The notes: a model not told the origin generated them from the letters alone. A DNA stretch of 64,000 bases from JBEVJK01 sp040510195 (GCA_040510195.1 JBEVJK010000053.1:1-64000); one strand, 5' to 3'; shown: positions 1-8,713, numbered from the stretch's first letter. A program made the numbers and translations.

Positions 1-3000
1 CACGGCCTCCTTGCCGGTATTGCTCTGGCGAACGGCTTCCTCGGCCGCCGCCCTGGCGCGGGCAGCCTCCTCGTCGGCCGCCTTGGCGCGGGCCGCTTCC
101 TCCGCCGCGACCCTGGCGCGGGCGGCGGCGTCCTCGGCCTCCTTGCGGCGCGCGGCCTGGTCGGCCGCCTTGGTACGGGCCACTTCTTCGGCGGCGGCAG
201 CCCTGGCGCGCGCCGCCTCTTCCTCGGCCGCCTTGGCCCGAGCCGCCTCTTCCGCCGCCTTGGCGCGCGCGATTTCCTCGGCGCGACGCCGCTCCTCCTC
301 GACGGCCTTGCGCTTCAGCGCATCGTCGGCGCGCCTCAACTCCTCGGCGAGGCTGTCTCGTTCGGTCTGCAGCGCGGCGTAGTAGCGGACCTCGCGGCGC
401 AGCCGCTGCCTTTCCAGAAGCGCTGCCTGCATGGCCTCCACGCGCGCCTGCTCGATCTCCAGCGCGCGCTGGGTCAGGAACTGCGCCAGCGGCTCGGTGT
501 CGAGCCGCCGGACGGCGGCCGAGGGGGTGCCTTCGAGCGAAAATCGCACCACGGGCTCCGAGCCTGCCACCTTGTCCTCGCCCGGGTCGAAGGCGATGGT
601 GCCGTCGACATTGACGCGGCCGGTCGCGGCGTTGGCGCGCAACTCGGTGGTCAGCCTCGCGCCGCCCGCTTCGAGCGTCAATGGCGGGGCGCGGAGCACG
701 CCGCCGGCGACGGAGAAGGCGAACTCGGCATCCTTGGGCACGAAGTTGCCGGCGACGAGGATGGGCGGCGCGAAGGCCGCCGTGCGCGGCGCGTCGATGT
801 CGCGGCCCACTTTGTCGGCCGCCGCAATCAGCGCCGGCAAGGCCCCGGCATTGAGGCCCGAGACGGTCAGTCCCGACAGCGTCGCCGTCCCCGAGCCCGA
901 GAGGCCGGCCACCATCGCCTCCAGGGACTTGCCGGTTGCCGAGAGCGAGGCCGTGAGGTTGCTCCTGCCGGCCAGGCCGGCGTCGGGAAGCGCGGTTTCC
1001 AGATCGATGCTTTCGAGCTTGAGCTGGGTCGAGAAAAGCCCGGTGCCGCCGGTGTTCCTGAGCTCGAAGAGGCCGCTCAGCGTGCCGCCGAAGAGCTTGC
1101 CCTGCAGGTCCGCGAGGCGCAGCCCCTCGCCGCTCAGCCGGGCCTTCATGCGGACGTCGTTGGCCGCCGTCACGGCTCCGGCCGAAAGCGAAGCGGCGGT
1201 CACGTCGAGATCGGCCGTGAACGGGGTCGAAACGCCCTGACGGAAGGCACCCTGCGGCCAGCCGCCGTCGGCGCTGTCCAGCGCGCCGTCGCCGAGGACC
1301 AGCGCGGCCAGCGGCGACAGTTCGAGCGTGTCGAGCCCCAGGCGGCCGGTGAGGTCCGGCACGCCGTCCTTCAGGGCAAGCTCGAGGTCGCCGCCGACCG
1401 CACCTTCCTCCACCGTGCCCTTGAGGCCGGCAAGCGAGAGCACGCCGTCGCGGTAGTCGAGATCGGCGGCCAGCGCCAGCGGCAGGCCGAAGCCCATGCC
1501 CGGCAGGCCGATGCCGGTCGCCATCAGCCAGGGCTCGATGTCGGCCGCCTCGATGCTCACCGGTCCGGCGGCGGTCAGGCGGTCGCCCCAGGCCGTCGCG
1601 CGGCCGTTCCAGCGGGCCACGAAGTCGCCGGCCTCCAAGGTCAGGCCGGCGTCGAGCCCGCCGGCGAGCGTTCCCTTGGCCTCGAATGTCGCCTGGCCCG
1701 CCGGCAGCTGGCCGAGCGGCAGCACCGGCAGACCGTAGAGGCCGAGCAGCATCTCAGCGTCCGGGTTCTTCGCGCTGAGCGAAACTTCGATGGGGGCCTC
1801 GCCCAAGGAATTGCGCGCCCCTGTGCCCGAGACGGAGAGCGTCACGTCGCTGCCGCCCGTCTTGCCCTTGGCGGTGATGCGGAGCGCGCCCTTGCCATCG
1901 CCGGCAGGCTCGGCGCTTCCAACCAAGTCGAGCGCAGTGTCGGCGAACAGGCCCGGGTGGGCAGCGGCGCGCGCCGCGACCTCCCTGATGAGCGGATTGT
2001 CCGGAAAGCGCTCGGCCAGGACGCGCATCAGCTGCGCCAGGTCGACGGCGATCACCGATGCATCGATCCGGCCGGACGGCGCCGCCGGGAAGCCGCTCAG
2101 CGTGCCGGTGGCGCTGACCGTGGCGCCCTCCACGCCGCCGACAGACAGCCGGTCGATCTCCAGTGTGCCTTCGCGCAGCCTGAGCGCCGTGTCGACCGTC
2201 TCGGCGGTCAGGCCGGCGGCGGAGACGGGGCCGGCCTTGACGTCGAGGTCGAGATCGTGGTCGGCCAGCCGGTTGACGCCCGCATCGCTGACGAAGAGCG
2301 AAGCGAAGGCGCGGGCACCCTCGACATCGAGGGCGCCACCGGCAAGCTTGACCAGCATCGACGGCTTGGCGTCCGGCGGTTGCCGGCGATCGATCTCGCC
2401 CTGGAACTTGGCGCTGCCCAGGATCAGCTCGAGCGCGCTGAAGCGCTGCCGCTCCGGCGTCAGGGCGACTTGGGCCTTGAAGCCGGCACCCGGCAGCCGC
2501 CTCACCGCCTCGTCGACGTCGCTCGAAAGCCAAGCCGCGAAGCCGGAAGGCTGGGCCACGGCAAGCAAAAGGTCGCCGTCGAAGGCCAGGCCGCCCGTCG
2601 TCCTCAGCTGGCCCGACCCCTCGAGCGTGGTGCGGCCCGGCAAGGTGGCCGCAAACGTCTTCACCGCCCAGCCGTCGACCGCCGTGTCGGCCGAGACGCG
2701 GACATCCCGGATGGTCGTGTCGCCAGCCACGACCGCCGGCAGGGCGACCTCGACGCTGCCGGGAATCGAGGGGCGCGGCAGCGCCGCCAGGGCGGCCTCG
2801 ACCGCCGCGAGGCGGCCGGCGAGCGCCAGGCCGGCGCCCTGGCCGACGGCCTTGGCATCGTCGATGCGGACCTGTGCGCCCTTGGCCTCGATCTCGAAGC
2901 GCGGCTCGCCGCCGAGATCGACCAGGGCGCTGCCGTCCGCCGTGTAGGGGTCGGTGACGGGACCCGTCTCGAAGCGGAACTCCTCGACCGTCAGGCGCTC

Positions 3001-3852
3001 ATGGTCGAGCGCGAAGCGGCCGTTCAGCCGGTAAGGGCGCGGGCCCTCGGGCGCCGCCGCCTTGGGCGTTGCGCCGTCGGCCGCCTCGGCGTCCTCGGCG
3101 GCAGCGAGGTTCTGCGGCTTGCCCAGTCCCAGGTTGAAGCCGCCGGCAAAGCGCAGCGCGCCGCGCTCAAGCCTGGTCTCGCCATCAGCTTCCAGCACCA
3201 AGGCCTTGGCCGAAGGCTCGGCGCGGATACGAAGCCGCATGGCGCCGTTCTCGTCGACCTTGCCGGTCGAGATGCCGAGCACGGTCGGCGTGCCGTCGAC
3301 CGTGGCGGTGCCGTCGGCGCGCCAGGGTCCGGTGAGGGCGCGGGCGGAAATCTCGGCCTCGATCGCCTCGACCTTGTGAATGCGTCCCGCGGAGGCATGG
3401 ATCAGCGTCACCTCGCCTTCGGTCACGGTGAGCCTTTCGAGCGCGATCTGCCCCGGATCGAAGGGCGTCGATGGGCGGATCGCCCAGTCGACCGTGCCGT
3501 CGGCACCCATATCGATGGTGACGCGCGGCCGATCCAGGCGCATGTCGAAGATCAGCACCTCGCCGCGCATGAACGGCGCGAGCTCGGCATCCATGGAGAA
3601 GGTCTCCACGGTCATCGCCGGCTCGTCCGGGTGGTTGCCGGCGACGACCACCTTGGAGAAGCTCAGCGAAGGGAACGGCAAGATGCGGGCCGTGACGTCG
3701 CCCTCGACGGTCACCCGACGGCCAAGCACGGCGGTCGCCTCACGTTCGAAATCGGCCCTGTAGGACGTCCAGTCGACGAAATGCGGCCCGACCAGCGCCG
3801 CCGTCAGCGCCAGCACGAAAAGCCCACCTATGATCACGAACAGTCGCGCCAG
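1..3852 (-). CDS. AsmA-family envelope protein (3' end outside window)
   Basis: A very large AsmA-like protein, at least 1284 residues, cut by the left edge of the window so that its stop is not seen. Residues about 3-22 form one N-terminal membrane anchor (FVIIGGLFVLALTAALVG), followed by the typical PHFVDWTSYR start of the AsmA domain. A long repetitive beta-rich body follows, with an AsmA C-terminal-like region near residues 850-1090. From about residue 1150 it becomes an Ala/Glu/Arg/Lys-rich, probably coiled-coil tail. AsmA-like proteins bridge inner and outer membranes and are linked to phospholipid transport; the role here is inferred from family. The start is unusual: the frame has a stop shortly upstream and no ATG. 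CTG at 3852, with GGAG eight bases upstream, fits best; GTG at 3837 is the alternative. Confidence 0.85.
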   Translation of the reverse strand, partial: MARLFVIIGGLFVLALTAALVGPHFVDWTSYRADFEREATAVLGRRVTVEGDVTARILPFPSLSFSKVVVAGNHPDEPAMTVETFSMDAELAPFMRGEVLIFDMRLDRPRVTIDMGADGTVDWAIRPSTPFDPGQIALERLTVTEGEVTLIHASAGRIHKVEAIEAEISARALTGPWRADGTATVDGTPTVLGISTGKVDENGAMRLRIRAEPSAKALVLEADGETRLERGALRFAGGFNLGLGKPQNLAAAEDAEAADGATPKAAAPEGPRPYRLNGRFALDHERLTVEEFRFETGPVTDPYTADGSALVDLGGEPRFEIEAKGAQVRIDDAKAVGQGAGLALAGRLAAVEAALAALPRPSIPGSVEVALPAVVAGDTTIRDVRVSADTAVDGWAVKTFAATLPGRTTLEGSGQLRTTGGLAFDGDLLLAVAQPSGFAAWLSSDVDEAVRRLPGAGFKAQVALTPERQRFSALELILGSAKFQGEIDRRQPPDAKPSMLVKLAGGALDVEGARAFASLFVSDAGVNRLADHDLDLDVKAGPVSAAGLTAETVDTALRLREGTLEIDRLSVGGVEGATVSATGTLSGFPAAPSGRIDASVIAVDLAQLMRVLAERFPDNPLIREVAARAAAHPGLFADTALDLVGSAEPAGDGKGALRITAKGKTGGSDVTLSVSGTGARNSLGEAPIEVSLSAKNPDAEMLLGLYGLPVLPLGQLPAGQATFEAKGTLAGGLDAGLTLEAGDFVARWNGRATAWGDRLTAAGPVSIEAADIEPWLMATGIGLPGMGFGLPLALAADLDYRDGVLSLAGLKGTVEEGAVGGDLELALKDGVPDLTGRLGLDTLELSPLAALVLGDGALDSADGGWPQGAFRQGVSTPFTADLDVTAASLSAGAVTAANDVRMKARLSGEGLRLADLQGKLFGGTLSGLFELRNTGGTGLFSTQLKLESIDLETALPDAGLAGRSNLTASLSATGKSLEAMVAGLSGSGTATLSGLTVSGLNAGALPALIAAADKVGRDIDAPRTAAFAPPILVAGNFVPKDAEFAFSVAGGVLRAPPLTLEAGGARLTTELRANAATGRVNVDGTIAFDPGEDKVAGSEPVVRFSLEGTPSAAVRRLDTEPLAQFLTQRALEIEQARVEAMQAALLERQRLRREVRYYAALQTERDSLAEELRRADDALKRKAVEEERRRAEEIARAKAAEEAARAKAAEEEAARARAAAAEEVARTKAADQAARRKEAEDAAARARVAAEEAARAKAADEEAARARAAAEEAVRQSNTGKEAV

Positions 3853-3937
3853 CGACTCATCTCCACAAAGCGTTGAAGAGTCTGCTCAATGTAGCCTTAT
3901 CCGCGTGTCGATAAAGTGGCAAATACAGGTGGGCGGT

Positions 3938-5356
3938 CTAACTCTTCCGGGCGCTCAGGACCTTCCCCGGATTGAGGATATCGTCGGGATCGAGGGCGCG
4001 CTTGATCGCCCGCATGACGTCGGTGGCGACGCCGAGTTCGCGGTCGAGGAACGCCACCTTGCCCTGGCCGATGCCATGCTCGCCCGTGCAGGTCCCCTCC
4101 ATCCCGATGGCGCGCAGGTTGAGACGCCCGACGAACGCCTCGGCCCGCGCGATCTCGGCCGGATCGTCGGCGTCCATCAGCACCAGGACGTGGAAGTTGC
4201 CGTCGCCGACATGGCCGACGATCGGCGCTACCAGCCCCATCTCGACGATGTCGGCTTCCGTCTGGGCAATGCACTCGGCCAGCCGCGAGACAGGCACGCA
4301 GACGTCGGTGGACAGCCCCTTGGCACCCGGCCGCAGCGCCATCGAGGCCCAATAGGCGTCGTGGCGGGCCTTCCAGAGCCTGGTCCGCTCCTCGGCGACG
4401 CTGGTCCACATGAAGGGGCCGCCGCCAAACTCGCCGGCGATCTCGCCGAAGCTCTCGGCCTGCTCGGCGACCCCGCCATCGCTGCCGTGAAACTCGACGA
4501 ACAGGCAAGGTCCTTCCGGATAGTCGAGATGGGAATAAGCGATCATGGCGCGCATCTGCAGCGCGTTGACGAGCTCGATGCGGGCCACGGGAATGCCCAT
4601 CTGGATCGTGGCGATCACCGCGTTGCAGGCGGCTTCGACGCTCGGAAACGGACAGACGCCGCCGGAGATGGCCTGCGGGATTCCGTACAGCTTCAAGGTG
4701 AGCGACGTGATGATGCCGAGCGTGCCCTCCGACCCCACCAGGAGCCGCGTCAGGTCGTAGCCGGCGGATGACTTCCTGGCCCGCTGGCCGGTGCGGATCA
4801 GGCGGCCGTCGGCCATCACCGCCGTCAGCGACAGGACGTTGTCGCGCATGGTCCCGTAGCGCACGGCATTGGTGCCGGAGGCCCGCGTCGCCGCCATGCC
4901 GCCGAGGCTCGCATTGGCGCCGGGGTCGATCGGGAAGAACAGGCCGGTGGCCCGGAGCTCGCGATTGAGCTCCTCGCGGGTCACGCCGGGCTCCACGGTG
5001 CAGTCGAGATCCTCCGTGTTGACGGCCAGCAGGCGGTTCATCCGCATCATGTCTATACATATTCCGCCGCCCGGCGCGTTCACGTGGCCTTCGAGCGAGG
5101 AGCCGGCACCGAACGGGATGAGCGGCACGCGGAATTCGGCGGCGACGCGGACGACGTCCTGCACCTCCTCGGCGGATTGCGGGAACACGACGGCGTCGGG
5201 CGGCTGGGTCGGAATGTAGGTGGTGGTATGGGCATGCTGCGCGCGGATGGCGGCGCCGACTTCCAGCCGCTCGCCGAAACGCTGCTTCAGGACGCCGAGC
5301 GCGAGCCTGATGCCCTCCTCGTTGCGGGGAACCACTTTCAGGTCGCTCAGAGCCAT
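3938..5356 (-). CDS. FAD-linked oxidase, D-lactate/glycolate dehydrogenase type
   Basis: A 472-residue FAD-binding oxidoreductase of the vanillyl-alcohol-oxidase fold, GlcD/LDHD group. These enzymes oxidise D-2-hydroxy acids such as D-lactate to the 2-keto acid and pass electrons to cytochrome c or quinone. The FAD-binding half shows PFGAGSSLEGH (about residues 81-91), the PGGG loop, and DPGANASLGGMAATRASG near 140-158. The C-terminal half ends with the family signature GEHGIGQGK (about 430) and DPDDILNPGKVL. Full length with no signal peptide. It is divergent from the thioesterase gene at 5472, and only about 85 bases separate its end from the AsmA-like start. The substrate cannot be fixed from sequence; D-lactate is the best guess. 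Confidence 0.88.
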   Translation of the reverse strand: MALSDLKVVPRNEEGIRLALGVLKQRFGERLEVGAAIRAQHAHTTTYIPTQPPDAVVFPQSAEEVQDVVRVAAEFRVPLIPFGAGSSLEGHVNAPGGGICIDMMRMNRLLAVNTEDLDCTVEPGVTREELNRELRATGLFFPIDPGANASLGGMAATRASGTNAVRYGTMRDNVLSLTAVMADGRLIRTGQRARKSSAGYDLTRLLVGSEGTLGIITSLTLKLYGIPQAISGGVCPFPSVEAACNAVIATIQMGIPVARIELVNALQMRAMIAYSHLDYPEGPCLFVEFHGSDGGVAEQAESFGEIAGEFGGGPFMWTSVAEERTRLWKARHDAYWASMALRPGAKGLSTDVCVPVSRLAECIAQTEADIVEMGLVAPIVGHVGDGNFHVLVLMDADDPAEIARAEAFVGRLNLRAIGMEGTCTGEHGIGQGKVAFLDRELGVATDVMRAIKRALDPDDILNPGKVLSARKS

Positions 5357-5471
5357 GCTTTCCTCCGCGGATGGACCAGCGGCGGTCCTTGAGATCGCCT
5401 AAGGCTGGCGTAATCTGCCGTTCCGCGCGCTTTGTCCAGAGTGCCGAACGGCCCCGCACAAGGATGATCGA

Positions 5472-5957
5472 ATGAGCTCGAAGCCGCCCTTAACGTCGCG
5501 TGTGATGGGAATCGAGCCGGACTGGATCGACTACAACGGCCATCTCAACATGGCCTTCTACAATGTGCTGTTCGACCGGGCGGCGGATGAGGCCTTCGAG
5601 CTGATGGGGCTGGGGCCCGACTATGCCCGGGAGCGCAAGCTCACCATCTACACCGCCGAGCTGCATGTCTGCTACGTGCAGGAGCTCCACCTCGCCGACC
5701 GCGTGGCCGTGACGTTCCAGCTCCTGGACCATGACGAGAAGCGCATCAGGGCCTATCAGGAGATCCGCCACGTCGACGGCTGGCTGGCCGCCACGGCGGA
5801 ATCGCTGTCGCTGCATGTCGACATGACTGGCCCCAAGGTGGCGCCCTTCCCGGCCGACGTCCAGGCGCTGGTCGAGAACCTCGCTGCGGCGCATGCCGAA
5901 CTGCCGATGCCGGAGCGGGCCGGCCGCTCGATCGGCATCCGCCGCAAGAGCGGCTGA
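5472..5957 (+). CDS. Hotdog-fold acyl-CoA thioesterase family protein
   Basis: A 161-residue single-domain hotdog protein related to 4-hydroxybenzoyl-CoA thioesterases and to the betainyl-CoA thioesterases of carnitine catabolism. Residues 17-30 (DWIDYNGHLNMAFY) match the conserved D-x3-H segment that holds the catalytic Asp in this fold. It should hydrolyse a short or polar acyl-CoA in the cytoplasm. No carnitine genes are nearby, so the betainyl-CoA role is not supported by context. ATG at 5472 follows an AGGA-type ribosome site. The gene stands alone: it is divergent from the FAD oxidase and is followed by a cell-cycle-type regulatory stretch. Confidence 0.75.
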   Translation: MSSKPPLTSRVMGIEPDWIDYNGHLNMAFYNVLFDRAADEAFELMGLGPDYARERKLTIYTAELHVCYVQELHLADRVAVTFQLLDHDEKRIRAYQEIRHVDGWLAATAESLSLHVDMTGPKVAPFPADVQALVENLAAAHAELPMPERAGRSIGIRRKSG

Positions 5958-5958
5958 A

Positions 5959-6003
5959 TTAACCACCCGTTAACCTTAAGGACATGCGTTAGTGCATCAT
6001 TAA
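5959..6003. promoter_or_regulatory. Two CtrA-like boxes (TTAA-N7-TTAA type)
   Basis: Between the thioesterase gene and the 68-residue gene lies TTAA-N7-TTAA at 5959-5973, followed by TTAG-N7-TTAA at 5989-6003. The two boxes start exactly 30 bp apart, about three helical turns. TTAA-N7-TTAA is the established recognition pattern of CtrA, the alphaproteobacterial cell-cycle response regulator. A GANTC methylation site (GAATC, 6064-6068) lies between the boxes and the gene start. The motif match is seen directly; CtrA binding is inferred. Confidence 0.55.
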
Positions 6004-6099
6004 CGGGTCTTTTCGCCCCGCCCCTCAACGCGGCGACAAATTCCTCCACACTCGTTCCATGCCGAATCAGGGGAGCGCTTCACCGCAAGCTGCCGCGCC

Positions 6100-6306
6100 G
6101 TGAAAATGAAGATCGATATCAATGAGTTATCGGAAAGACTTGCAGCCGATCCGAACCTGACGGACTACGATTTCTGGCGGACGCTGAAGAACCTCAACAA
6201 CGAGATCCTGGACATTGCCAACAACAACGACCCGATCCCGATGGAGCTGATCCGATGGCGCGCCGTGCTCAACCGGGCGCGCACCAAGCGCCAGGGCAGC
6301 GGCTGA
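6100..6306 (+). CDS. Small conserved-looking protein of unknown function
   Basis: A 68-residue soluble, acidic-to-neutral protein. I do not recognise a named family. It has no signal peptide or membrane segment; it is predicted mostly helical and contains a central stretch rich in Asn and Asp (NNEILDIANNNDPIP). It starts with GTG at 6100 or ATG at 6106, and the ribosome site is not obvious. Its third-position composition resembles neighbouring genes, and its upstream region carries a pair of CtrA-like boxes, so it may belong to the cell-cycle regulon. That link is inference only. It is followed, tail to tail, by the Lrp-type regulator gene. Confidence 0.65.
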   Translation: MKMKIDINELSERLAADPNLTDYDFWRTLKNLNNEILDIANNNDPIPMELIRWRAVLNRARTKRQGSG

Positions 6307-6310
6307 CCGC

Positions 6311-6790
6311 TCAGGCTTCCGCGAGGTTCGCCGGCATCGGAAGCCGGCCCGGGACCGGAGAGGACTGGATCAGCGCCGTGTGGGTGATCGCATAGGGAAT
6401 GATGCGGTCGATGACGCGCTCCAGGTCGGCGACCGACGCGACTTGGACCCGGGCGATGAAGCAGTCCTCGCCGGTCACCCGGTCGCAGGAGGCAATCTCC
6501 GGGATCGCGCGGATGATGTCGGCCACGGCGGCGAGCTGGCCCGGCACCGGTCGGATGCGCAGCCAGGCCGCCATCGGCAGGCCGAAGGCGGCAGGATCGA
6601 TGCGGACCGTGTAACCCACGATCGTGCCGGCCTCCTCGAGGCGTCGGATGCGCTCGGAGACGCTCGGCGCCGACATCTTCACATTGCGCGCGATCTCCGC
6701 CACGCTGATCCTCGCATCATCGACCAGAAGCCGCAGGATGCGCAGGTCGACCGCATCGAGCGCCCCATTTTCGTATCGCAGCCGTTTCAT
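6311..6790 (-). CDS. Lrp/AsnC-family transcriptional regulator
   Basis: A 159-residue Lrp/AsnC regulator. The N-terminal winged helix-turn-helix (about residues 12-60) contains DARISVAEIARNVKMS followed by SVSERIRRLEEAGTI, the classic family signature. The C-terminal half is a RAM/AsnC ligand-binding domain (about residues 70-145) expected to bind an amino acid. It is transcribed divergently from the EamA-type exporter at 6880 with 89 bp between starts. This arrangement is typical of Lrp-type regulators that control an adjacent amino-acid exporter. The effector is unknown. Confidence 0.88.
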   Translation of the reverse strand: MKRLRYENGALDAVDLRILRLLVDDARISVAEIARNVKMSAPSVSERIRRLEEAGTIVGYTVRIDPAAFGLPMAAWLRIRPVPGQLAAVADIIRAIPEIASCDRVTGEDCFIARVQVASVADLERVIDRIIPYAITHTALIQSSPVPGRLPMPANLAEA

Positions 6791-6879
6791 GGGTCATTGC
6801 CTTAAGAGCGCAGGAACATCGAGGCTCCTGTCTGCGATCCAATATAGAGACGACCGAGCCAGCCTGCAATGATGCGGGG

Positions 6880-7797
6880 ATGATCGAAGCGTCCCGCATC
6901 CGGCTCTCGCGTCCCCTGTCGGCGCAGCTGCCACCGCAAGCCTTCTTCGTCGTGAGCGCAGTGTTCCACTATCTGGGACCCGCCTTCGCGGTGCTCTTGT
7001 TCCCGCATGTCGGGGTGCTCGGCGTGGCCTGGCTGCGGATCGCCTCGGCCGCCGCCATCTTCGCCCCGTGGACGCGCCCGTGGCGGACGCTGGCTGCCGC
7101 CGACCGGCGTCAGCGGCTTTTGCTGCTGGCTTTCGGGGCCTGCCTGGCAGCGATGAACTGCTGCTTCTACCTGGCGCTGGCGCGGCTGCCCATCTCGCTC
7201 GTCGCGGCGATCGAGTTCGTCGGCACGATCGGCGTTGCGCTTTATGGCCTGCGCAGCCCGCGCAACCTGACCGCGCTGGGGGCGGCGGTGGCGGGCACGC
7301 TGATCCTGATCGACGTCGAATGGGCGGCGAACCCTGCCGGGCTGGCGTTTGCGATGGCCAATGGCGGGCTGTTCGTCGGCTATGTCGTGCTCGGGCATCG
7401 GCTGGCCGCCAGCGGCGCGGCCGACGGCATCGCGCGGCTCGGCGCCGCCATGGCCATCGCCTTCGTGCTCGTGCTTCCAGTAGGGATCGGCGAGGCGCTG
7501 ACCGCGTTCGGCTCGCCGCTGCTGCTCGGCGCGGCGGTCGGCGTCGGCATCTGCTCCTCGGTCATCCCCTATGTCTGCGACCAGCTGGCGATGGCGAGGC
7601 TGTCGCGGGCGAGCTTCGCGCTGATGCTCTGCCTCTTGCCCGTCACCGCGACGCTGATCGGCGCGCTCGTGCTGGCGCAGATCCCGAGCCCGACCGACCT
7701 TGCCGGGATCGCGCTGGTGGTGGCCGGCGTGGCGCTGCACCGGCCGCCGGCCGACGCATCGTCCGGGACTCCGCAGCTTAGCCGAGCTTGTCCTTGA
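6880..7797 (+). CDS. EamA/DMT-superfamily transporter, RhtA-like
   Basis: A 305-residue inner-membrane protein with about ten hydrophobic segments, arranged as two EamA repeats (about residues 22-140 and 150-290), matching drug/metabolite-transporter proteins of the RhtA threonine/homoserine exporter group. The second repeat ends with the family-typical LAGIALVVAGVAL helix. With a divergent Lrp/AsnC regulator immediately upstream, export of an amino acid is the most reasonable role, but the substrate is not shown by the sequence. Its last 20 bases overlap, tail to tail, the 3' end of the dienelactone hydrolase gene on the other strand. Confidence 0.85.
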   Translation: MIEASRIRLSRPLSAQLPPQAFFVVSAVFHYLGPAFAVLLFPHVGVLGVAWLRIASAAAIFAPWTRPWRTLAAADRRQRLLLLAFGACLAAMNCCFYLALARLPISLVAAIEFVGTIGVALYGLRSPRNLTALGAAVAGTLILIDVEWAANPAGLAFAMANGGLFVGYVVLGHRLAASGAADGIARLGAAMAIAFVLVLPVGIGEALTAFGSPLLLGAAVGVGICSSVIPYVCDQLAMARLSRASFALMLCLLPVTATLIGALVLAQIPSPTDLAGIALVVAGVALHRPPADASSGTPQLSRACP

Positions 7798-8653
7798 GGA
7801 AGGTGACGGTGCGGCTCCACGCCAGGTCGGCGGCGTCCTTGTCGTAGCGGGCCGCCGAGGTGTCGTTGTTGAAGGCGTGCTGGGCGCCCTCGTAGACGAA
7901 CAGCTGATAGTCCTTGCCGCCCTTCTCCAGCGCAGCCTTATAGGCGTCGATCCCTGCGTTGATGCGCTCGTCCTGGCCGGCATAGTGGAGCAGCAGAGCG
8001 GCGCGGATCTTCGGCACGTCCTCCGTCTTGGGCTGGCGGCCGTAATAGGCCACCGCCGCCGACAGGTCCGGCGAGGCGACCGCCAGCGCGTTGACCGTGC
8101 CGCCGCCCCAGCAGAAACCGATGGCGCCGACCTTGCCGGTCGACAGCTCGTGGTCCTTGAGAAAGGCGATGGTGGCGACCCCGTCCTCCACCGGCTTCTC
8201 CGCACCGAGCTCGGTGAACATCTCGCGTGCCTTGTCCTCGTCGGCGGGCGTGCCGCCGAGCGGCGACAGGAAATCGGGGGCCAGCACGACGAAGCCCTCG
8301 AGCGCCACGCGGCGGGCGACGTCGCGGATGTGGGCGATGAGCCCGCGGTTCTCGTGGACAACGATGACGGCCGGCAGCTTGCCGCTCTGGTTGGCGGGAT
8401 GGACCAGATAGCCCGTCATCTCGCCGCCGTCGGCCGGCCATTTGAGCTCCTCGGCCTCAAGGCGCTGGTCGTCCTCGGGCACGATGGCGGCGCTCGCAGC
8501 ATTGGCGGCCAGCAAGGGGGCGATCGCCGCCGCCGCGGCACCCGACCCGGCGAGCCTGGTCAGCTTGTCCATGAAACCGCGGCGATCGAGCGTCAGATGG
8601 GTGTATTCGTCATAGGCGTCGATCATCGCCTGGGTGATGGTCGGTCCGTGCAT
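7778..8653 (-). CDS. Dienelactone hydrolase family protein with N-terminal extension
   Basis: A 291-residue alpha/beta hydrolase of the dienelactone hydrolase family. The catalytic triad is visible: nucleophile Cys in GFCWGGG, Asp in AGQDERI and His in AQHAFNN. The N-terminal ~60 residues contain RRGFMDKLTRLAGSGAAAAA followed by a hydrophobic stretch, an internal twin-arginine-like or membrane-targeting segment seen in the 'DLH with signal' subgroup. ATG at 8653 has GGGAG eight bases upstream, so I prefer it over a longer frame reaching 8716. It probably acts on lactone or ester substrates. Divergent from the L,D-transpeptidase gene across a 20-bp palindrome. Confidence 0.82.
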   Translation of the reverse strand: MHGPTITQAMIDAYDEYTHLTLDRRGFMDKLTRLAGSGAAAAAIAPLLAANAASAAIVPEDDQRLEAEELKWPADGGEMTGYLVHPANQSGKLPAVIVVHENRGLIAHIRDVARRVALEGFVVLAPDFLSPLGGTPADEDKAREMFTELGAEKPVEDGVATIAFLKDHELSTGKVGAIGFCWGGGTVNALAVASPDLSAAVAYYGRQPKTEDVPKIRAALLLHYAGQDERINAGIDAYKAALEKGGKDYQLFVYEGAQHAFNNDTSAARYDKDAADLAWSRTVTFLKDKLG

Positions 8654-8713
8654 GTCTCGGCTCCCGTCGTTCGTGATCCAAACAGCCAAGATAGGCAGCG
8701 CTGCCACCCGGTC

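Noticed and set aside
121..300. DNA-level tandem repeat or CRISPR-like array at the left edge
   Set aside because: The repetition is imperfect, keeps the reading frame and reflects a coiled-coil protein repeat; there are no uniform repeats and unique spacers.
1957..3876. A 639-codon plus-strand frame over the AsmA-like gene
   Set aside because: The minus-strand frame is open over the entire 3.85 kb, has a membrane anchor and family motifs; the plus-strand product is a low-complexity shadow.
5369..5392. Short inverted repeat GGACC-N6-GGTCC before the FAD oxidase gene
   Set aside because: Five-base GC-only arms are expected by chance at this base composition, and it has no promoter-like context.
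6061..6099. Possible upstream extension of the 68-residue gene
   Set aside because: No ribosome site or start codon fits better than GTG 6100 or ATG 6106, and the stretch carries a GANTC site typical of non-coding control DNA.
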